Part shown: piece by piece, positions 28,026 to 36,783 of the stretch | How the letters are laid out: each line of letters opens with the position of its first letter | Numbering within the stretch: the stretch's first letter is position 1 | From: Limnobacter sp. 130 | GTDB lineage: Bacteria > Pseudomonadota > Gammaproteobacteria > Burkholderiales > Burkholderiaceae_B | DNA: 64,000 bases | Assembly (NCBI RefSeq): GCF_902506325.1 | Contig: NZ_LR732333.1 | Span: forward strand, 124,001 to 188,000 | Direction: 5' to 3' | Program-made: the position numbers and the translations under genes | Notes under the pieces: generated by a model | The model's database searches: none | Told to the model about the DNA's origin: nothing | The model's input: the letters and a program-made list of their open reading frames with translations, nothing else

Positions 28026-31000
28026 ATGACCAATTCAACGACTATATCCACACCTGTGACCACTCGAGGTGCTGGCTCAGATTCTTCCGCGGCACCCCAC
28101 AAAGACACTTCAATGTCACCCGTTGTCACGTCAGGTTTGGCTGCCACGCAGCTGAATGCCAACTTTGGGAAGGTACCAGGTAAGCAACCCCATGTCATCG
28201 ACCTGATTAAAGAGTGTTACGAATTCAATGGTAGAGGGGAGATCAGCGACGATTTGTGCAAAGTTATCGATGATCTGGTAGAAAAAGCAGCGTCGCACTG
28301 TGAACAAAAACCAGATGAAATCAAACGCACTATTGTTGAAATCATCAAGAACACCAAGCCAGAGCCAGCCAGCGCTTCAACGGCCTCTACCGCGTTGTCT
28401 GTTTTATCGCCTGCACTTGCATCCACACCTGAACCGGTGGCGACCGTCCCTGGTGCGCTGTTGGCAGCCTCCAAGGCAAGTACCGAGCCAGCGACCCAGA
28501 GAAAGCGGCTTAATGTAGACTTCGTGAATAAGTTACTTAAAAAAAACGAAGTTCTGAATGCTTTGCAGGAAGTTGAGGCTAAGCAGGGTGTGCCGGAAAA
28601 ACTCATTCAATACAAAAAAGAACTAGAGTCGACAAAGCGCCAAGCATTGTTGGAACAACAAATTGGTGAAGCAACCGCCAATATTGAATCGCTGCCCGAT
28701 CTGGATACACTTCAGAACGCACTGGTTCATACAGAGTCCAGCGTCAAATTGCTGGTGAAAATCGCATCGTCGGAAAAGAAAAGTCTTGTTGATAACCTGC
28801 GAAAAACTGACCTGACCAATCGGGAGCAGGATAAATCAGTCGCAGACCGACGCATTCAGCACTCAACCATTGAGGCTTTTGCCGCTGGCAGAAAGCCTGA
28901 GTCTTCCACTGAAGCATCTGTGCACCCCGAAAAGTCATCGGTGCGAAAAATTGAAACCCACTGGTCGAACAGGGTGAGGGATCAGAAAGCCAAGCATGAG
29001 GCTGCTGTTCCCGGTTTCAAAAAACTACAGTCTCAATTGGCTGCATCAGTGAACAACATCGTGATACCTGTACTGGAGCCCCAGGCCGAGCTGAACGCCG
29101 CCAAGCTGAATGCCCTTGCTGAAAGGGTGAATGCGTTTGAGAAGCTGGAGAAGGAAAAACTGCCAGATCTGGAGTCAAAGCGAAACGATGCAAAAAAAAC
29201 AGGTGATGTTAAAGAACTCGAATCACTGCTAGGCCAAACCACAGCATGCGAAAAGAATATCAAGACGATTGAAAATCAGAAACGGGAAATTGCGCGACTT
29301 CAGCGCATGGTATCGGCGGCGGGTGTTGACTTGATCGCCATCAGGGAATTGAATCTTCAGTTTGGAATTGCGCGTAATAAAGCCAACGTACTGCCTTTTA
29401 ATCTAGACATGCTTGGAAACGGAGTTGAGTCGCCATCGGTCAACGATGGATTCAGCTTGAATCAGGCTTTGGAATATGGGCGTTCCGGAAGGAGCAATGA
29501 CGTGATTTCCAGGTCGGTTGCTGTGCGAACTCACCTGGCAGAGTTTGGTTCCAACTTTAATGCGTATGAACACTCAAAAGATCCGACAGTCGACACGGTG
29601 CGTGGCGACCGACGTTCATTCCTCAGTGAACTGGGGGGTACTTTGCGTGCGGCGGGTAGTGAGCGTACAAACAAGGTACTCGATTTTCTCAGCACCAAAG
29701 AAGGCAGAAAATACATTCATCGACTGTCGGCTTGTAATGTAACAGCCGCAGGTTTTAATGCAGAAACCTTGCAGCTTGATGCGCCGTCTTTGGCCTACAA
29801 GGTTGAATCTGGATTCAGCCCACTCAAGAAGTTCATGGTTGGCCGTGCCGGAGTGTATGCGCGAGACCCCGGGGAATATGTGGGTAAGCGCTTGTCATTT
29901 TTAAGTCATTTGTCGACCATCCTGCAGAAAGAGATATTCAGGGAAGCACAGCCAGTAACTCTCGAGCATGTCGTCATTACGCCTCAACATGCGGTTGAGG
30001 CCTCTTCATTGATTCTTGCCGCATTACCCAATGATTTGTTGGTCGGCAACCATGTTGAGGTGACTCGTTTCATGAAATCGCTGAAACAATATGAAGGCGA
30101 GATTCAGCTCTCAGAAAAAAACAAACAGCCAGTCAGTGCCGAGAAGCAACTTTTATTCAAACAGGTGTTGATTGAGTTTCACAACAACGCGGCTTCGTGG
30201 GTTGCGAAAAGAGAAGCTGGAGGTGCTGACAAATCGATTTCGGTGGCAAGGAATAACTCAGCGGAAATTGCAGCGAATGGACGCAAAGGTATCTTCCGCA
30301 GGGCTTCAACCTCTGTGGGGCATTTTATTAATCTCGCTGGTGGTACTGCAATTCGAGAGGGTTGGTCGTCACTGCAAAATTATTTGTCGAATATTAGCCA
30401 GAAGGAGCGCCTGCGTCAGCAGTTTGATCGACCAGAAAACCTTGTACTTATTGCGGATTTGAAGCGTCAGCTGCAGCCACTGACCCAGTCGAAAAACATG
30501 ACCGATGTGAGTAATGCGCAGGCCCTGATCAAATACCTGGGTGGCAAAAGTTTGACTGTTGAAATGAAGGGCGAATTGAGCCCTCAGCTCAAGAGAATTC
30601 TTGTTTCTACAGGTAACTTCTTGAACACGGCGTGGGAACCCCTTTCCAAGGAAAGACCAATGCCGAATGTGATTGGGCTGTCTTCAGTCCAGACCAACAG
30701 TATTCCGAATTACGCAACAACACACTTGAGTAAATTTGCGGTGAACACGTCTTCTGAAGCACCGCTTAAACCTGTGGTGCCTTCTTCGGTACCTTTGGTT
30801 CGCACTGCTTCAGTACCCCCAGCGGGTGCGCCGCCAGTAGCGTCGAGCAATCAATGGATTTCTAATCTGTGGGGCGGTGTTCTTAATGAGGGCTCAAAAA
30901 ACCCGACCCAACAACTGACCAAGTTGAAGACTGAGTATCTAGAAGCTTTTCTAGTCAATTATCCAGAGGGAAGTTCTGCCTTCTCGGATCAACAGGTAAA

Positions 31001-31727
31001 GGCTTATTTTAAAGATCTTGAGTCATTGAATGAAATCGCTGTATTTGCAAATCGGAATGTCAACGACATTCCAGCGCGGATCTTGGAGAAGATGAAGGAG
31101 CTAGCGCCGACTTTACTGAATATTAGAAGAGGCGCTGCATTACAAAACCAACTTACACCGCTTGGCGCACGCACACTTCAAAATGTTTCTGGTGACAAAG
31201 CAAGGTGCTGGCTTCGGTCGTCGTGGGGGGCTGCTGTAAATGCGCTCCCCAAAGACGAATTCATGGCAAGGGTTGGGTTGGTGGCTCAGTCCATGAACGA
31301 TGAGTTGGGTTCGCGCAATTTAACTTTCACTGAAATTGGTCAAATCTACGATCAAATCAAGGCGGATCCACTAAACGGTTTACAGACCAAACCAGATCTC
31401 GAGTACAAGCAGCGAGCCCTGATGATTTCATTAATGGATCGGGCAGATGATGGCAGCTGGAAGAAGGGCAATACGCTGGCAACGCTGAATCAACTGAAGA
31501 AGGGTGAAAATCCGCAAACAGAGGGTGATTTCGGGGTTCTGTTTTTCAAGGCCTTGGAACTTCCATTGATCATTCACAATGGAAGTGACACGGTGCCAGA
31601 TTTGTATTTGCCGGACAATTACAAAGTGGAGCAACACGGTCACCCGGATACTTGGCCTACCTTGCGATACGATGGGACAGGCGATAAAGGCCACTGGCAG
31701 TTTTACGAGAAAGCAGCCGTGGCTTAA
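28026..31727 (+). CDS. Large protein with C-terminal OTU-like cysteine protease signature
   Basis: 1233 aa with no signal peptide or membrane span. Layout: Ser/Thr-rich start (MTNSTTISTPVTT), Ala/Ser/Pro-rich region, long charged helical or coiled-coil region (about 180-460), a helical middle, a Pro/Val/Ser linker (about 905-948), and a C-terminal domain (about 1050-1233). The last contains D-K-A-R-C-W-L-R-S-S-W with Cys1061, an EGDFGVLFFKALELPLIIHN block, and GDKGHWQFY with His1223. Cys with downstream strand-His in this order and spacing resembles OTU-family deubiquitinases (C-x-x-R-S and HY/HW motifs). This is an inference by eye. In bacteria such proteins are typically injected effectors. 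GC is lower than in uvrA. Confidence 0.75.
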   Translation: MTNSTTISTPVTTRGAGSDSSAAPHKDTSMSPVVTSGLAATQLNANFGKVPGKQPHVIDLIKECYEFNGRGEISDDLCKVIDDLVEKAASHCEQKPDEIKRTIVEIIKNTKPEPASASTASTALSVLSPALASTPEPVATVPGALLAASKASTEPATQRKRLNVDFVNKLLKKNEVLNALQEVEAKQGVPEKLIQYKKELESTKRQALLEQQIGEATANIESLPDLDTLQNALVHTESSVKLLVKIASSEKKSLVDNLRKTDLTNREQDKSVADRRIQHSTIEAFAAGRKPESSTEASVHPEKSSVRKIETHWSNRVRDQKAKHEAAVPGFKKLQSQLAASVNNIVIPVLEPQAELNAAKLNALAERVNAFEKLEKEKLPDLESKRNDAKKTGDVKELESLLGQTTACEKNIKTIENQKREIARLQRMVSAAGVDLIAIRELNLQFGIARNKANVLPFNLDMLGNGVESPSVNDGFSLNQALEYGRSGRSNDVISRSVAVRTHLAEFGSNFNAYEHSKDPTVDTVRGDRRSFLSELGGTLRAAGSERTNKVLDFLSTKEGRKYIHRLSACNVTAAGFNAETLQLDAPSLAYKVESGFSPLKKFMVGRAGVYARDPGEYVGKRLSFLSHLSTILQKEIFREAQPVTLEHVVITPQHAVEASSLILAALPNDLLVGNHVEVTRFMKSLKQYEGEIQLSEKNKQPVSAEKQLLFKQVLIEFHNNAASWVAKREAGGADKSISVARNNSAEIAANGRKGIFRRASTSVGHFINLAGGTAIREGWSSLQNYLSNISQKERLRQQFDRPENLVLIADLKRQLQPLTQSKNMTDVSNAQALIKYLGGKSLTVEMKGELSPQLKRILVSTGNFLNTAWEPLSKERPMPNVIGLSSVQTNSIPNYATTHLSKFAVNTSSEAPLKPVVPSSVPLVRTASVPPAGAPPVASSNQWISNLWGGVLNEGSKNPTQQLTKLKTEYLEAFLVNYPEGSSAFSDQQVKAYFKDLESLNEIAVFANRNVNDIPARILEKMKELAPTLLNIRRGAALQNQLTPLGARTLQNVSGDKARCWLRSSWGAAVNALPKDEFMARVGLVAQSMNDELGSRNLTFTEIGQIYDQIKADPLNGLQTKPDLEYKQRALMISLMDRADDGSWKKGNTLATLNQLKKGENPQTEGDFGVLFFKALELPLIIHNGSDTVPDLYLPDNYKVEQHGHPDTWPTLRYDGTGDKGHWQFYEKAAVA

Positions 31728-31757
31728 GCATTCTGATCAAGAAAACAACATTGGCGC

Positions 31758-32366
31758 TTAACTTTTCTTTTGACCAATCTTGCTTTCTTTGCCTGCAATC
31801 AGGTTGGCAATGTTTTGTTTGTGCCGGTAAATCAGCAGTGCCGACATAATGGTAATTGCTGCCGCTTGTCCGTTAATACCGAACAGCAGCACGTTGTAAA
31901 ACACGGCAAACAGCGCGGCAATGAGCGCAGCCAGCGATGAATAACGGAAAAAGTAAGCAATCACGACCCAGGTCACTGCGGTGGCAAGGCCTAGTATCCA
32001 GTTCAGGCCAAGCAGTACACCCAGTGCGGTGGCAACGCCTTTGCCGCCTTCAAACTTGAAGAAAATCGGGTACAAATGGCCGATGAAAGCGGCCAAGCCT
32101 ATCCAGGCAATGTCGGTGCGGCTGTAGCCCAACTGGTCTTGAAAGTGAAAGGCCAATGCAACGGCCGCAGTGCCTTTTAGTGCATCCCCAAGCAAAGTAA
32201 GAACAGCAGCTTTTTTGTTGCCACTGCGCAGCACGTTGGTGGCGCCGGGGTTTTTTGAGCCATAAGTGCGGGGGTCGGCCAAGCCAACGAATTTGGAAAC
32301 AACCACTGCGAACGAAATAGAACCAATCAGGTAGGCGATTAGCAGGCCTGCGGCGAAATTAAGCAA
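31758..32366 (-). CDS. plsY: Glycerol-3-phosphate acyltransferase (acyl-phosphate dependent)
   Basis: 202 aa with five to six hydrophobic segments and the PlsY motifs SKNPGATNVLRSGNK, GHLYPIFFKFEGGKGVAT and a C-terminal YRHKQNI. It transfers an acyl group from acyl-phosphate to glycerol-3-phosphate to make lysophosphatidate in the inner membrane. It follows xerD by 35 bases on the same strand and converges with the OTU-like gene. The C-terminus is Lys/Ser-rich (ends KIGQKKS). Confidence 0.96.
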   Translation of the reverse strand: MLNFAAGLLIAYLIGSISFAVVVSKFVGLADPRTYGSKNPGATNVLRSGNKKAAVLTLLGDALKGTAAVALAFHFQDQLGYSRTDIAWIGLAAFIGHLYPIFFKFEGGKGVATALGVLLGLNWILGLATAVTWVVIAYFFRYSSLAALIAALFAVFYNVLLFGINGQAAAITIMSALLIYRHKQNIANLIAGKESKIGQKKS

Positions 32367-32401
32367 AGGTGTCTCCTTGTTATTGGGCTTTGGCGTCGAT
32401 T

Positions 32402-33301
32402 TTAGCGACTTTTTGAGCGTGGGTGGCTTTGATTCAGCAAGGTGTGCAGGTGTTCCTTGGCCACATGGGTATAAATTTGCGTCGTTCCAATGTCGGCATG
32501 CCCCAAGAGCAGTTGCACCACTCGCAAGTCCGCGCCATGGTTAATCAAATGCGTGGCAAAGGCATGGCGCAACACATGCGGGCTTACTGGGGTTTCAATG
32601 CCTGCCTGCAAGGCGAGCCGCTTGATATTTTTCCAGAAACCTTGGCGGGTCATGGGGGTGCCAAAATGGGTTACAAACAAAAAATCACTGGTTTTGCCCT
32701 TCAACAATTCACCGCGAGCCTGCTGCAGGTAAAGCTGAATCGCCAACCTTGCGGGTTCGCCCATGGGTACCAAGCGTTCCTTGTTGCCTTTGCCCAGCAC
32801 CTTCACCGCGCCAACATTCAGGTCAACGGCTCGCAGGGGCATGTTCACCAGTTCACTCACGCGCAGGCCGCTGGCGTACATGAATTCAAGCATGGCTTTG
32901 TCGCGCTGCCCTGCGGCATGGCTTAAATCGGGTGCAGCCAGCAGGTTCAGTACTTGTTGTTCGCTCAACGTTTTTGGTATGCGCAGGCCACGTTTCGCGC
33001 TTTGTAACTGCGCGCACGGGTTGTCCTCGCGTTGTTTGCTGGTGATTAGCCACAGGTAAAAACGTTTGTAGCTGCTTAGTTTTCGGTTCAGGCTGCTGGG
33101 CTTCAATTCCAGCAAATCGTGTACGTGGTTTCGGATGTGTTCGCTGCTGACCTGCAGCAGGTTTTCAGCAAATTGTTCTTCAAGCCAGTTGCCCAGTTGC
33201 TGCAAGTCGCTGCGGTAGGCCTGTAGCGTGGCTTTGGCCAATCCTTCTTCAAGCCACAAAGTGGTGCAGAATTCGTCAATCAGATCGGCATTGCTCTTCA
33301 T
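32402..33301 (-). CDS. xerD: Tyrosine recombinase XerD
   Basis: 299 aa. An N-terminal SAM-like core-binding domain (1-100) precedes the catalytic domain with the tyrosine-recombinase residues R147 (SGLRVSEL), K171, H242/R245 ([10 protein letters not shown]), H268 (LLGHADI) and nucleophile Y277 (QIYTHV). XerD with XerC resolves chromosome dimers at dif at the septum. Length, the intact catalytic set and the housekeeping neighbours argue for the chromosomal enzyme and not an integron or phage integrase. It is divergent from pdxH over a 67-base gap. Confidence 0.93.
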   Translation of the reverse strand: MKSNADLIDEFCTTLWLEEGLAKATLQAYRSDLQQLGNWLEEQFAENLLQVSSEHIRNHVHDLLELKPSSLNRKLSSYKRFYLWLITSKQREDNPCAQLQSAKRGLRIPKTLSEQQVLNLLAAPDLSHAAGQRDKAMLEFMYASGLRVSELVNMPLRAVDLNVGAVKVLGKGNKERLVPMGEPARLAIQLYLQQARGELLKGKTSDFLFVTHFGTPMTRQGFWKNIKRLALQAGIETPVSPHVLRHAFATHLINHGADLRVVQLLLGHADIGTTQIYTHVAKEHLHTLLNQSHPRSKSR

Positions 33302-33368
33302 TGTGGTGCTGGCAGCATGTGAAAATAAAGGTCATCATACCTTTAGCAGCACCAAGGAGTTCCGTTTT

Positions 33369-34004
33369 ATGTCAATCGCAGATCTTCGAAAAGATTACAC
33401 CCAAGCCACGTTGAATGAGGCCGATGCATTGGCCAATCCATTCGACTTCTTCAAGCTTTGGTTTGATCAAGCATTGAACGCAGATTTGCCCGAGCCCAAC
33501 GCCATGACACTGGCCACAGTGAACGCCAAGGGAAGGCCATCGGCGCGTATCGTGTTGATCAAGGGGCTCGATGCGCGTGGCATTACTTTTTTCACCAATT
33601 ACGAAAGCCGAAAAGGCCAGGAGCTGGCGCAGAATCCGCATGCCGCAATTCTGTTTCACTGGACTGAACTGGAGCGGCAAGTGCGAATCGAGGGCCGGAT
33701 TGAGAAGTGCAGCCCTGAAGAGTCTGATGCGTATTATCTCTCGCGACCAGCGGGTAGTCGCCTGGGTGCGTGGGCTTCGCCTCAAAGCCAGGTAATCAAC
33801 TCTCGAGAAGTGCTTGAAGCGCGAGTCAAGCAGGCCCAGGAAGAACAACAGGGCGACCCGCAAACCCGGCCTCCATTTTGGGGCGGTTACCGTCTCGTAC
33901 CCGATTTTTTTGAGTTCTGGCAAGGGCGGCCGTCGCGACTTCACGATCGCCTGGCTTATACCTTGCAAGGTGATTCTTGGGCAATGTCCCGATTGGCCCC
34001 TTGA
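33369..34004 (+). CDS. pdxH: Pyridoxamine 5'-phosphate oxidase
   Basis: 211 aa from the ATG at 33369, which has AAGGAG nine bases upstream; the earlier in-frame ATG at 33228 lies antisense to xerD and is rejected. Conserved parts: [19 protein letters not shown] (FMN binding), [25 protein letters not shown] and the C-terminal [14 protein letters not shown]. It oxidises pyridoxine and pyridoxamine phosphates to pyridoxal phosphate using FMN and oxygen. nasT begins 18 bases downstream, so the nitrate regulators may be read through from here. Confidence 0.97.
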   Translation: MSIADLRKDYTQATLNEADALANPFDFFKLWFDQALNADLPEPNAMTLATVNAKGRPSARIVLIKGLDARGITFFTNYESRKGQELAQNPHAAILFHWTELERQVRIEGRIEKCSPEESDAYYLSRPAGSRLGAWASPQSQVINSREVLEARVKQAQEEQQGDPQTRPPFWGGYRLVPDFFEFWQGRPSRLHDRLAYTLQGDSWAMSRLAP

Positions 34005-34022
34005 GGATGAGTACACCCATTC

Positions 34023-34646
34023 ATGGAAAAGAGTAAACCCGGCAAAGCCGCCACACCGCCACTGAAAGTACTGCTGGTTGACGAGGAACCAGGCCGTGCT
34101 GCCATACTGGAACGCGCCTTGCTAGATGCTGGTTATGTGTTGGTGTCCCGCCTTAGTTCAGCCGATCGGTTGGCTGAACACGTGGCGGTGTCTCAACCCG
34201 ACATCGTGATTGTGGACATCGACTCACCCGATCGCGATTGCCTGGAAAACATGGCGGTTTTGTCGCGAAGCAATCCCAAGCCTGTGATCATGTTTTCTGA
34301 TGAAGACAATGAGGACACGATCGCCAGCGCGATCAAGGCTGGTGTAAGTGCCTACGTGGCCGACGGCATGAACCCGGATCGGGTTCGCCCCATTGTGCAG
34401 GTGGCCGTGGCGCGTTTTCGTGAATTTCAGGCGTTGAGAAACGAGTTGCAGAAAACCCGTGATCAGCTGGCGGACCGCAAGTTGATTGACAAAGCCAAAG
34501 GCCTGTTGATGAAGCACCGCAAATTCAATGAAGACGAGGCCTACCACGCCATGCGAAAGCTTGCCATGGAGCGCAACCAGCGCCTGGTAGACACAGCCCG
34601 CAATGTGATTGAGGTGTTTGAAATGTTGGGCGGAGGTGGTTTGTAA
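34023..34646 (+). CDS. nasT: ANTAR-domain antitermination response regulator NasT
   Basis: 207 aa. Residues about 15-135 form a receiver-like domain (KVLLVDEEPGR, VIVDID) and about 145-205 an ANTAR RNA-binding domain, whose KAKGLLMKHRKFNEDEAYHAMRK helices are diagnostic. NasT binds paired hexaloop hairpins in mRNA leaders and stops terminators forming; NasS holds it inactive without nitrate. The gene overlaps nasS by one base, so the two are made together. Its predicted target, the nirB leader with two AACGGC hexaloops, is at 44558-44703. Confidence 0.93.
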   Translation: MEKSKPGKAATPPLKVLLVDEEPGRAAILERALLDAGYVLVSRLSSADRLAEHVAVSQPDIVIVDIDSPDRDCLENMAVLSRSNPKPVIMFSDEDNEDTIASAIKAGVSAYVADGMNPDRVRPIVQVAVARFREFQALRNELQKTRDQLADRKLIDKAKGLLMKHRKFNEDEAYHAMRKLAMERNQRLVDTARNVIEVFEMLGGGGL

Positions 34647-35632
34647 TGCAACAGGAAATTCGCATTGGCGTCATCGCACTCACCGACTCCGCTCCATTCG
34701 TGGTGGCCCAGAAAATGGGTTTTTTCGAGGCCGAACATTTGTCTGTAGATCTGGTCAGGCAGGCATCCTGGGCCACGCTGCGCGACAAGCTGGCTTATGG
34801 CGAAATTGAAGCCGCTCACATGCTCTCGCCCATGGCGATCGCCTTGCAACTGGGTTTGGGGGGCTCTCCCAAAAAAGACGTATTGGCACCGCTGGTGTTG
34901 AATCGAAGCGGCAATGCCATCACGGTTAGCAAGCCTTTGGCCGCGATGATTGCCGGGCTTGTTGAAGGTGAAACGCTGGGTTCAAAATTGCGTGCAGCAA
35001 AATCCCGGGAAGAACGTTCCATGGTGTTTGGCACGGTGTTTCCGTTTTCCATGCACACTTTGCAGCTTCGCCGCTGGTTGCGTTCGAATGATGTAGACCC
35101 GGATCAGGATGTACGTTTTGAAGTGGTCCCGCCGGTTCGCATGGTGGCCTCGCTTCAAGCTGGTTTGATCGATGCATTTTGTGTGGGCGAGCCCTATAAC
35201 TCCCTGGCGGTGAATGAGGGGCTTGGCACCATTGTGGCTACCTCCAACAGTTTGTGGCCCAAAGCCCCTGAAAAAGTATTGGGCTGCACGCGCGCCTGGG
35301 CGTCTGAGAACCCTGTTGCCCTGAGTGGTTTGATCAAGGCGCTTCGGCACGCCTGCAATTGGCTTGAAGGCGGGGTCGAGAATCGAAGCAAAGCAGCGGG
35401 TTGGCTGTCTACTTCGGATTACGTGAATTTACCCGGCTCTGTGCTTGAAATGGCTTTGTTGGCCACCATCAAAGGCGGAGCCGATCCGTTTATTCAGTTT
35501 GACGGTGCCGAGTTGACCGAAGACCAGCGCCCGATGTTCGAGTCGCTCGTGGTTGAAACCCTTGCATTAACAAACGCTCGTCCTTCGGACGCTATTCAGT
35601 TCGACAGTGGCTTGAGACCCTTCGGTTTTTAG
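34646..35632 (+). CDS. nasS: Nitrate/nitrite sensor NasS (NrtA/CmpA-like, cytoplasmic)
   Basis: 328 aa, a periplasmic-binding-protein fold of the NrtA/CmpA family (IGVIALTDSAPFVVAQKMGFF, HMLSPMAIALQLGL, FCVGEPYNSLAV) but with no signal peptide or lipobox at the N-terminus. Lack of export plus adjacency to nasT identifies it as NasS, which binds nitrate or nitrite in the cytoplasm and then releases NasT. No NrtBC permease genes are beside it, which also argues against a transporter subunit. It ends 13 bases before the metallopeptidase gene. Confidence 0.9.
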   Translation: MQQEIRIGVIALTDSAPFVVAQKMGFFEAEHLSVDLVRQASWATLRDKLAYGEIEAAHMLSPMAIALQLGLGGSPKKDVLAPLVLNRSGNAITVSKPLAAMIAGLVEGETLGSKLRAAKSREERSMVFGTVFPFSMHTLQLRRWLRSNDVDPDQDVRFEVVPPVRMVASLQAGLIDAFCVGEPYNSLAVNEGLGTIVATSNSLWPKAPEKVLGCTRAWASENPVALSGLIKALRHACNWLEGGVENRSKAAGWLSTSDYVNLPGSVLEMALLATIKGGADPFIQFDGAELTEDQRPMFESLVVETLALTNARPSDAIQFDSGLRPFGF

Positions 35633-35645
35633 TTCGGAGAGAAGT

Positions 35646-36239
35646 ATGTGGGGCGCACATGTGAGAGTTTTGCGATTCGCCTGGATTGCACATTTGGGTT
35701 TTCTGTTTTTTCATTCTGGCGTGCAGGCGGCCACACGCACTGACATCGATCATGCAATTGTGCAGTTGGGCAAAGCAGTGCCCAATATGAAACTTGAAGT
35801 TGAGCTGACGAAAACATGGAGCCGGGCCTATGTGTCGGATCGCATCGAGGGTGCTTTGCTTACCATGGACCCCGATTTTTTGAATCGCTTAACGCCCGAT
35901 GGTGTGTTGTTCGTGATTGCCCATGAGTACGCGCATGTGCACTTGGAGCATCAGAAAAAGCTGGGCATGAAAGCCATGGAATTGGCTGGTATGCCAACTC
36001 CCGACATGGCCTTTGATGCGATTGAGCGCAACCCGGCCACCATGGAAAAGCTGCACGCCATGAATCGCCAGTTTGAATTGGATGCTGACGAGGCAGCCAC
36101 CAAATGGCTGGCCAGCTTGAACATTGTTGCCTGCACCGAGGATGTGCTGCGCAGTATCGACGGTGCTGACATGATGATGCCGGTGGTGCCTTCACACCCC
36201 GGTTATTACAGTCGCAGACAGGTCATTTGTCGAAAGTAA
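35646..36239 (+). CDS. Small exported M48-like zinc metallopeptidase
   Basis: 197 aa. A hydrophobic N-terminal stretch (about residues 10-28, ending near VQAA) looks like a signal peptide. The zinc motif H-E-Y-A-H is at residues 93-97 within LFVIAHEYAHVHLEH, and a downstream FELDADEAATKW supplies the third ligand glutamate typical of M48 peptidases. Unlike HtpX or BepA it has no transmembrane bundle or TPR domain. GGAG lies just upstream of the ATG. Position 13 bases after nasS suggests co-transcription, though a role in nitrate sensing is not evident. Confidence 0.82.
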   Translation: MWGAHVRVLRFAWIAHLGFLFFHSGVQAATRTDIDHAIVQLGKAVPNMKLEVELTKTWSRAYVSDRIEGALLTMDPDFLNRLTPDGVLFVIAHEYAHVHLEHQKKLGMKAMELAGMPTPDMAFDAIERNPATMEKLHAMNRQFELDADEAATKWLASLNIVACTEDVLRSIDGADMMMPVVPSHPGYYSRRQVICRK

Positions 36240-36253
36240 TGCAGAGCGCTTGT

Positions 36254-36706
36254 TTAAGAGATGAACTTGCCGGGATCCAGATTCAATGATTTCGCAATGG
36301 CTTCAAACTGTGATTTGTCTTCTGGGCGAATGTAGCTGCCAACCATGTTTGAATCGACGTTCTGAAAGCCGCGGTCCCCACGCGCTACATGTTCCAGCAA
36401 GGTCCATGCACACAAACCTTGCTGCCTGTTATTCAAAAGCCCTGGGTTTTGAATTTGCTTATTGACCAGGTAAGTTGACAGCGCTTTCCGTGTCTCGACC
36501 CGAATCATCGGGATGTCCCGGTCGATTGCATTGCAGCGGAAAATAATTTCCCGGGCCTGTTCGTTTCTTAGTGTATCGCTCGCGATTGCCAGCGTGGCTT
36601 TTTTTGCAGGCCGGGCTTGTTCTTCAAGGCTGACCTGGCTTAATACCCTGGTTAATGAACTGGTTGGGCGGGTTGCGCCAGCGGGGGTGGTGTTGTCGAT
36701 AGTCAT
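36254..36706 (-). CDS. Unknown small protein
   Basis: 150 aa from the ATG at 36706 (begins MTIDNTTPAGATRPTSS); a longer reading would start inside the glc terminator region and is rejected. N-terminal 30 residues are Thr/Ser/Pro/Ala-rich, followed by a helical, Arg-rich body and the end DPGKFIS. No family recognised, no signal peptide, no Shine-Dalgarno. It lies downstream of glcDEF on the same strand but beyond that operon's terminator, with only 22 bases between terminator and start. Composition recalls the other small unknowns of the window. Confidence 0.62.
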   Translation of the reverse strand: MTIDNTTPAGATRPTSSLTRVLSQVSLEEQARPAKKATLAIASDTLRNEQAREIIFRCNAIDRDIPMIRVETRKALSTYLVNKQIQNPGLLNNRQQGLCAWTLLEHVARGDRGFQNVDSNMVGSYIRPEDKSQFEAIAKSLNLDPGKFIS

Positions 36707-36728
36707 GGCGTTGGATGCGTTGAAATGA

Positions 36729-36759
36729 AAAGGACCACTTAGTGAACGTGTGGTCCTTT
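36729..36759 (-). terminator. Intrinsic terminator of the glcDEF operon
   Basis: A 10-bp stem AAAGGACCAC/GTGGTCCTTT with an 11-base loop; on the minus strand it ends in TTTT, 25 bases beyond the glcF stop. Because the stem is A/T flanked on both sides it could also work weakly on the plus strand. Confidence 0.78.
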
Positions 36760-36783
36760 CAGTTCCATGCCGTGACAAATTAC

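Noticed and set aside
32402-33301. Possible mobile-element integrase
   Set aside because: The gene has XerD length and motif order beside plsY and pdxH, with no flanking repeats or cargo; it is the chromosomal dimer-resolution enzyme.
34646-35632. Nitrate ABC-transporter binding protein (NrtA)
   Set aside because: No signal peptide or lipobox and no permease or ATPase genes adjacent; overlap with nasT identifies it as the cytoplasmic sensor NasS.
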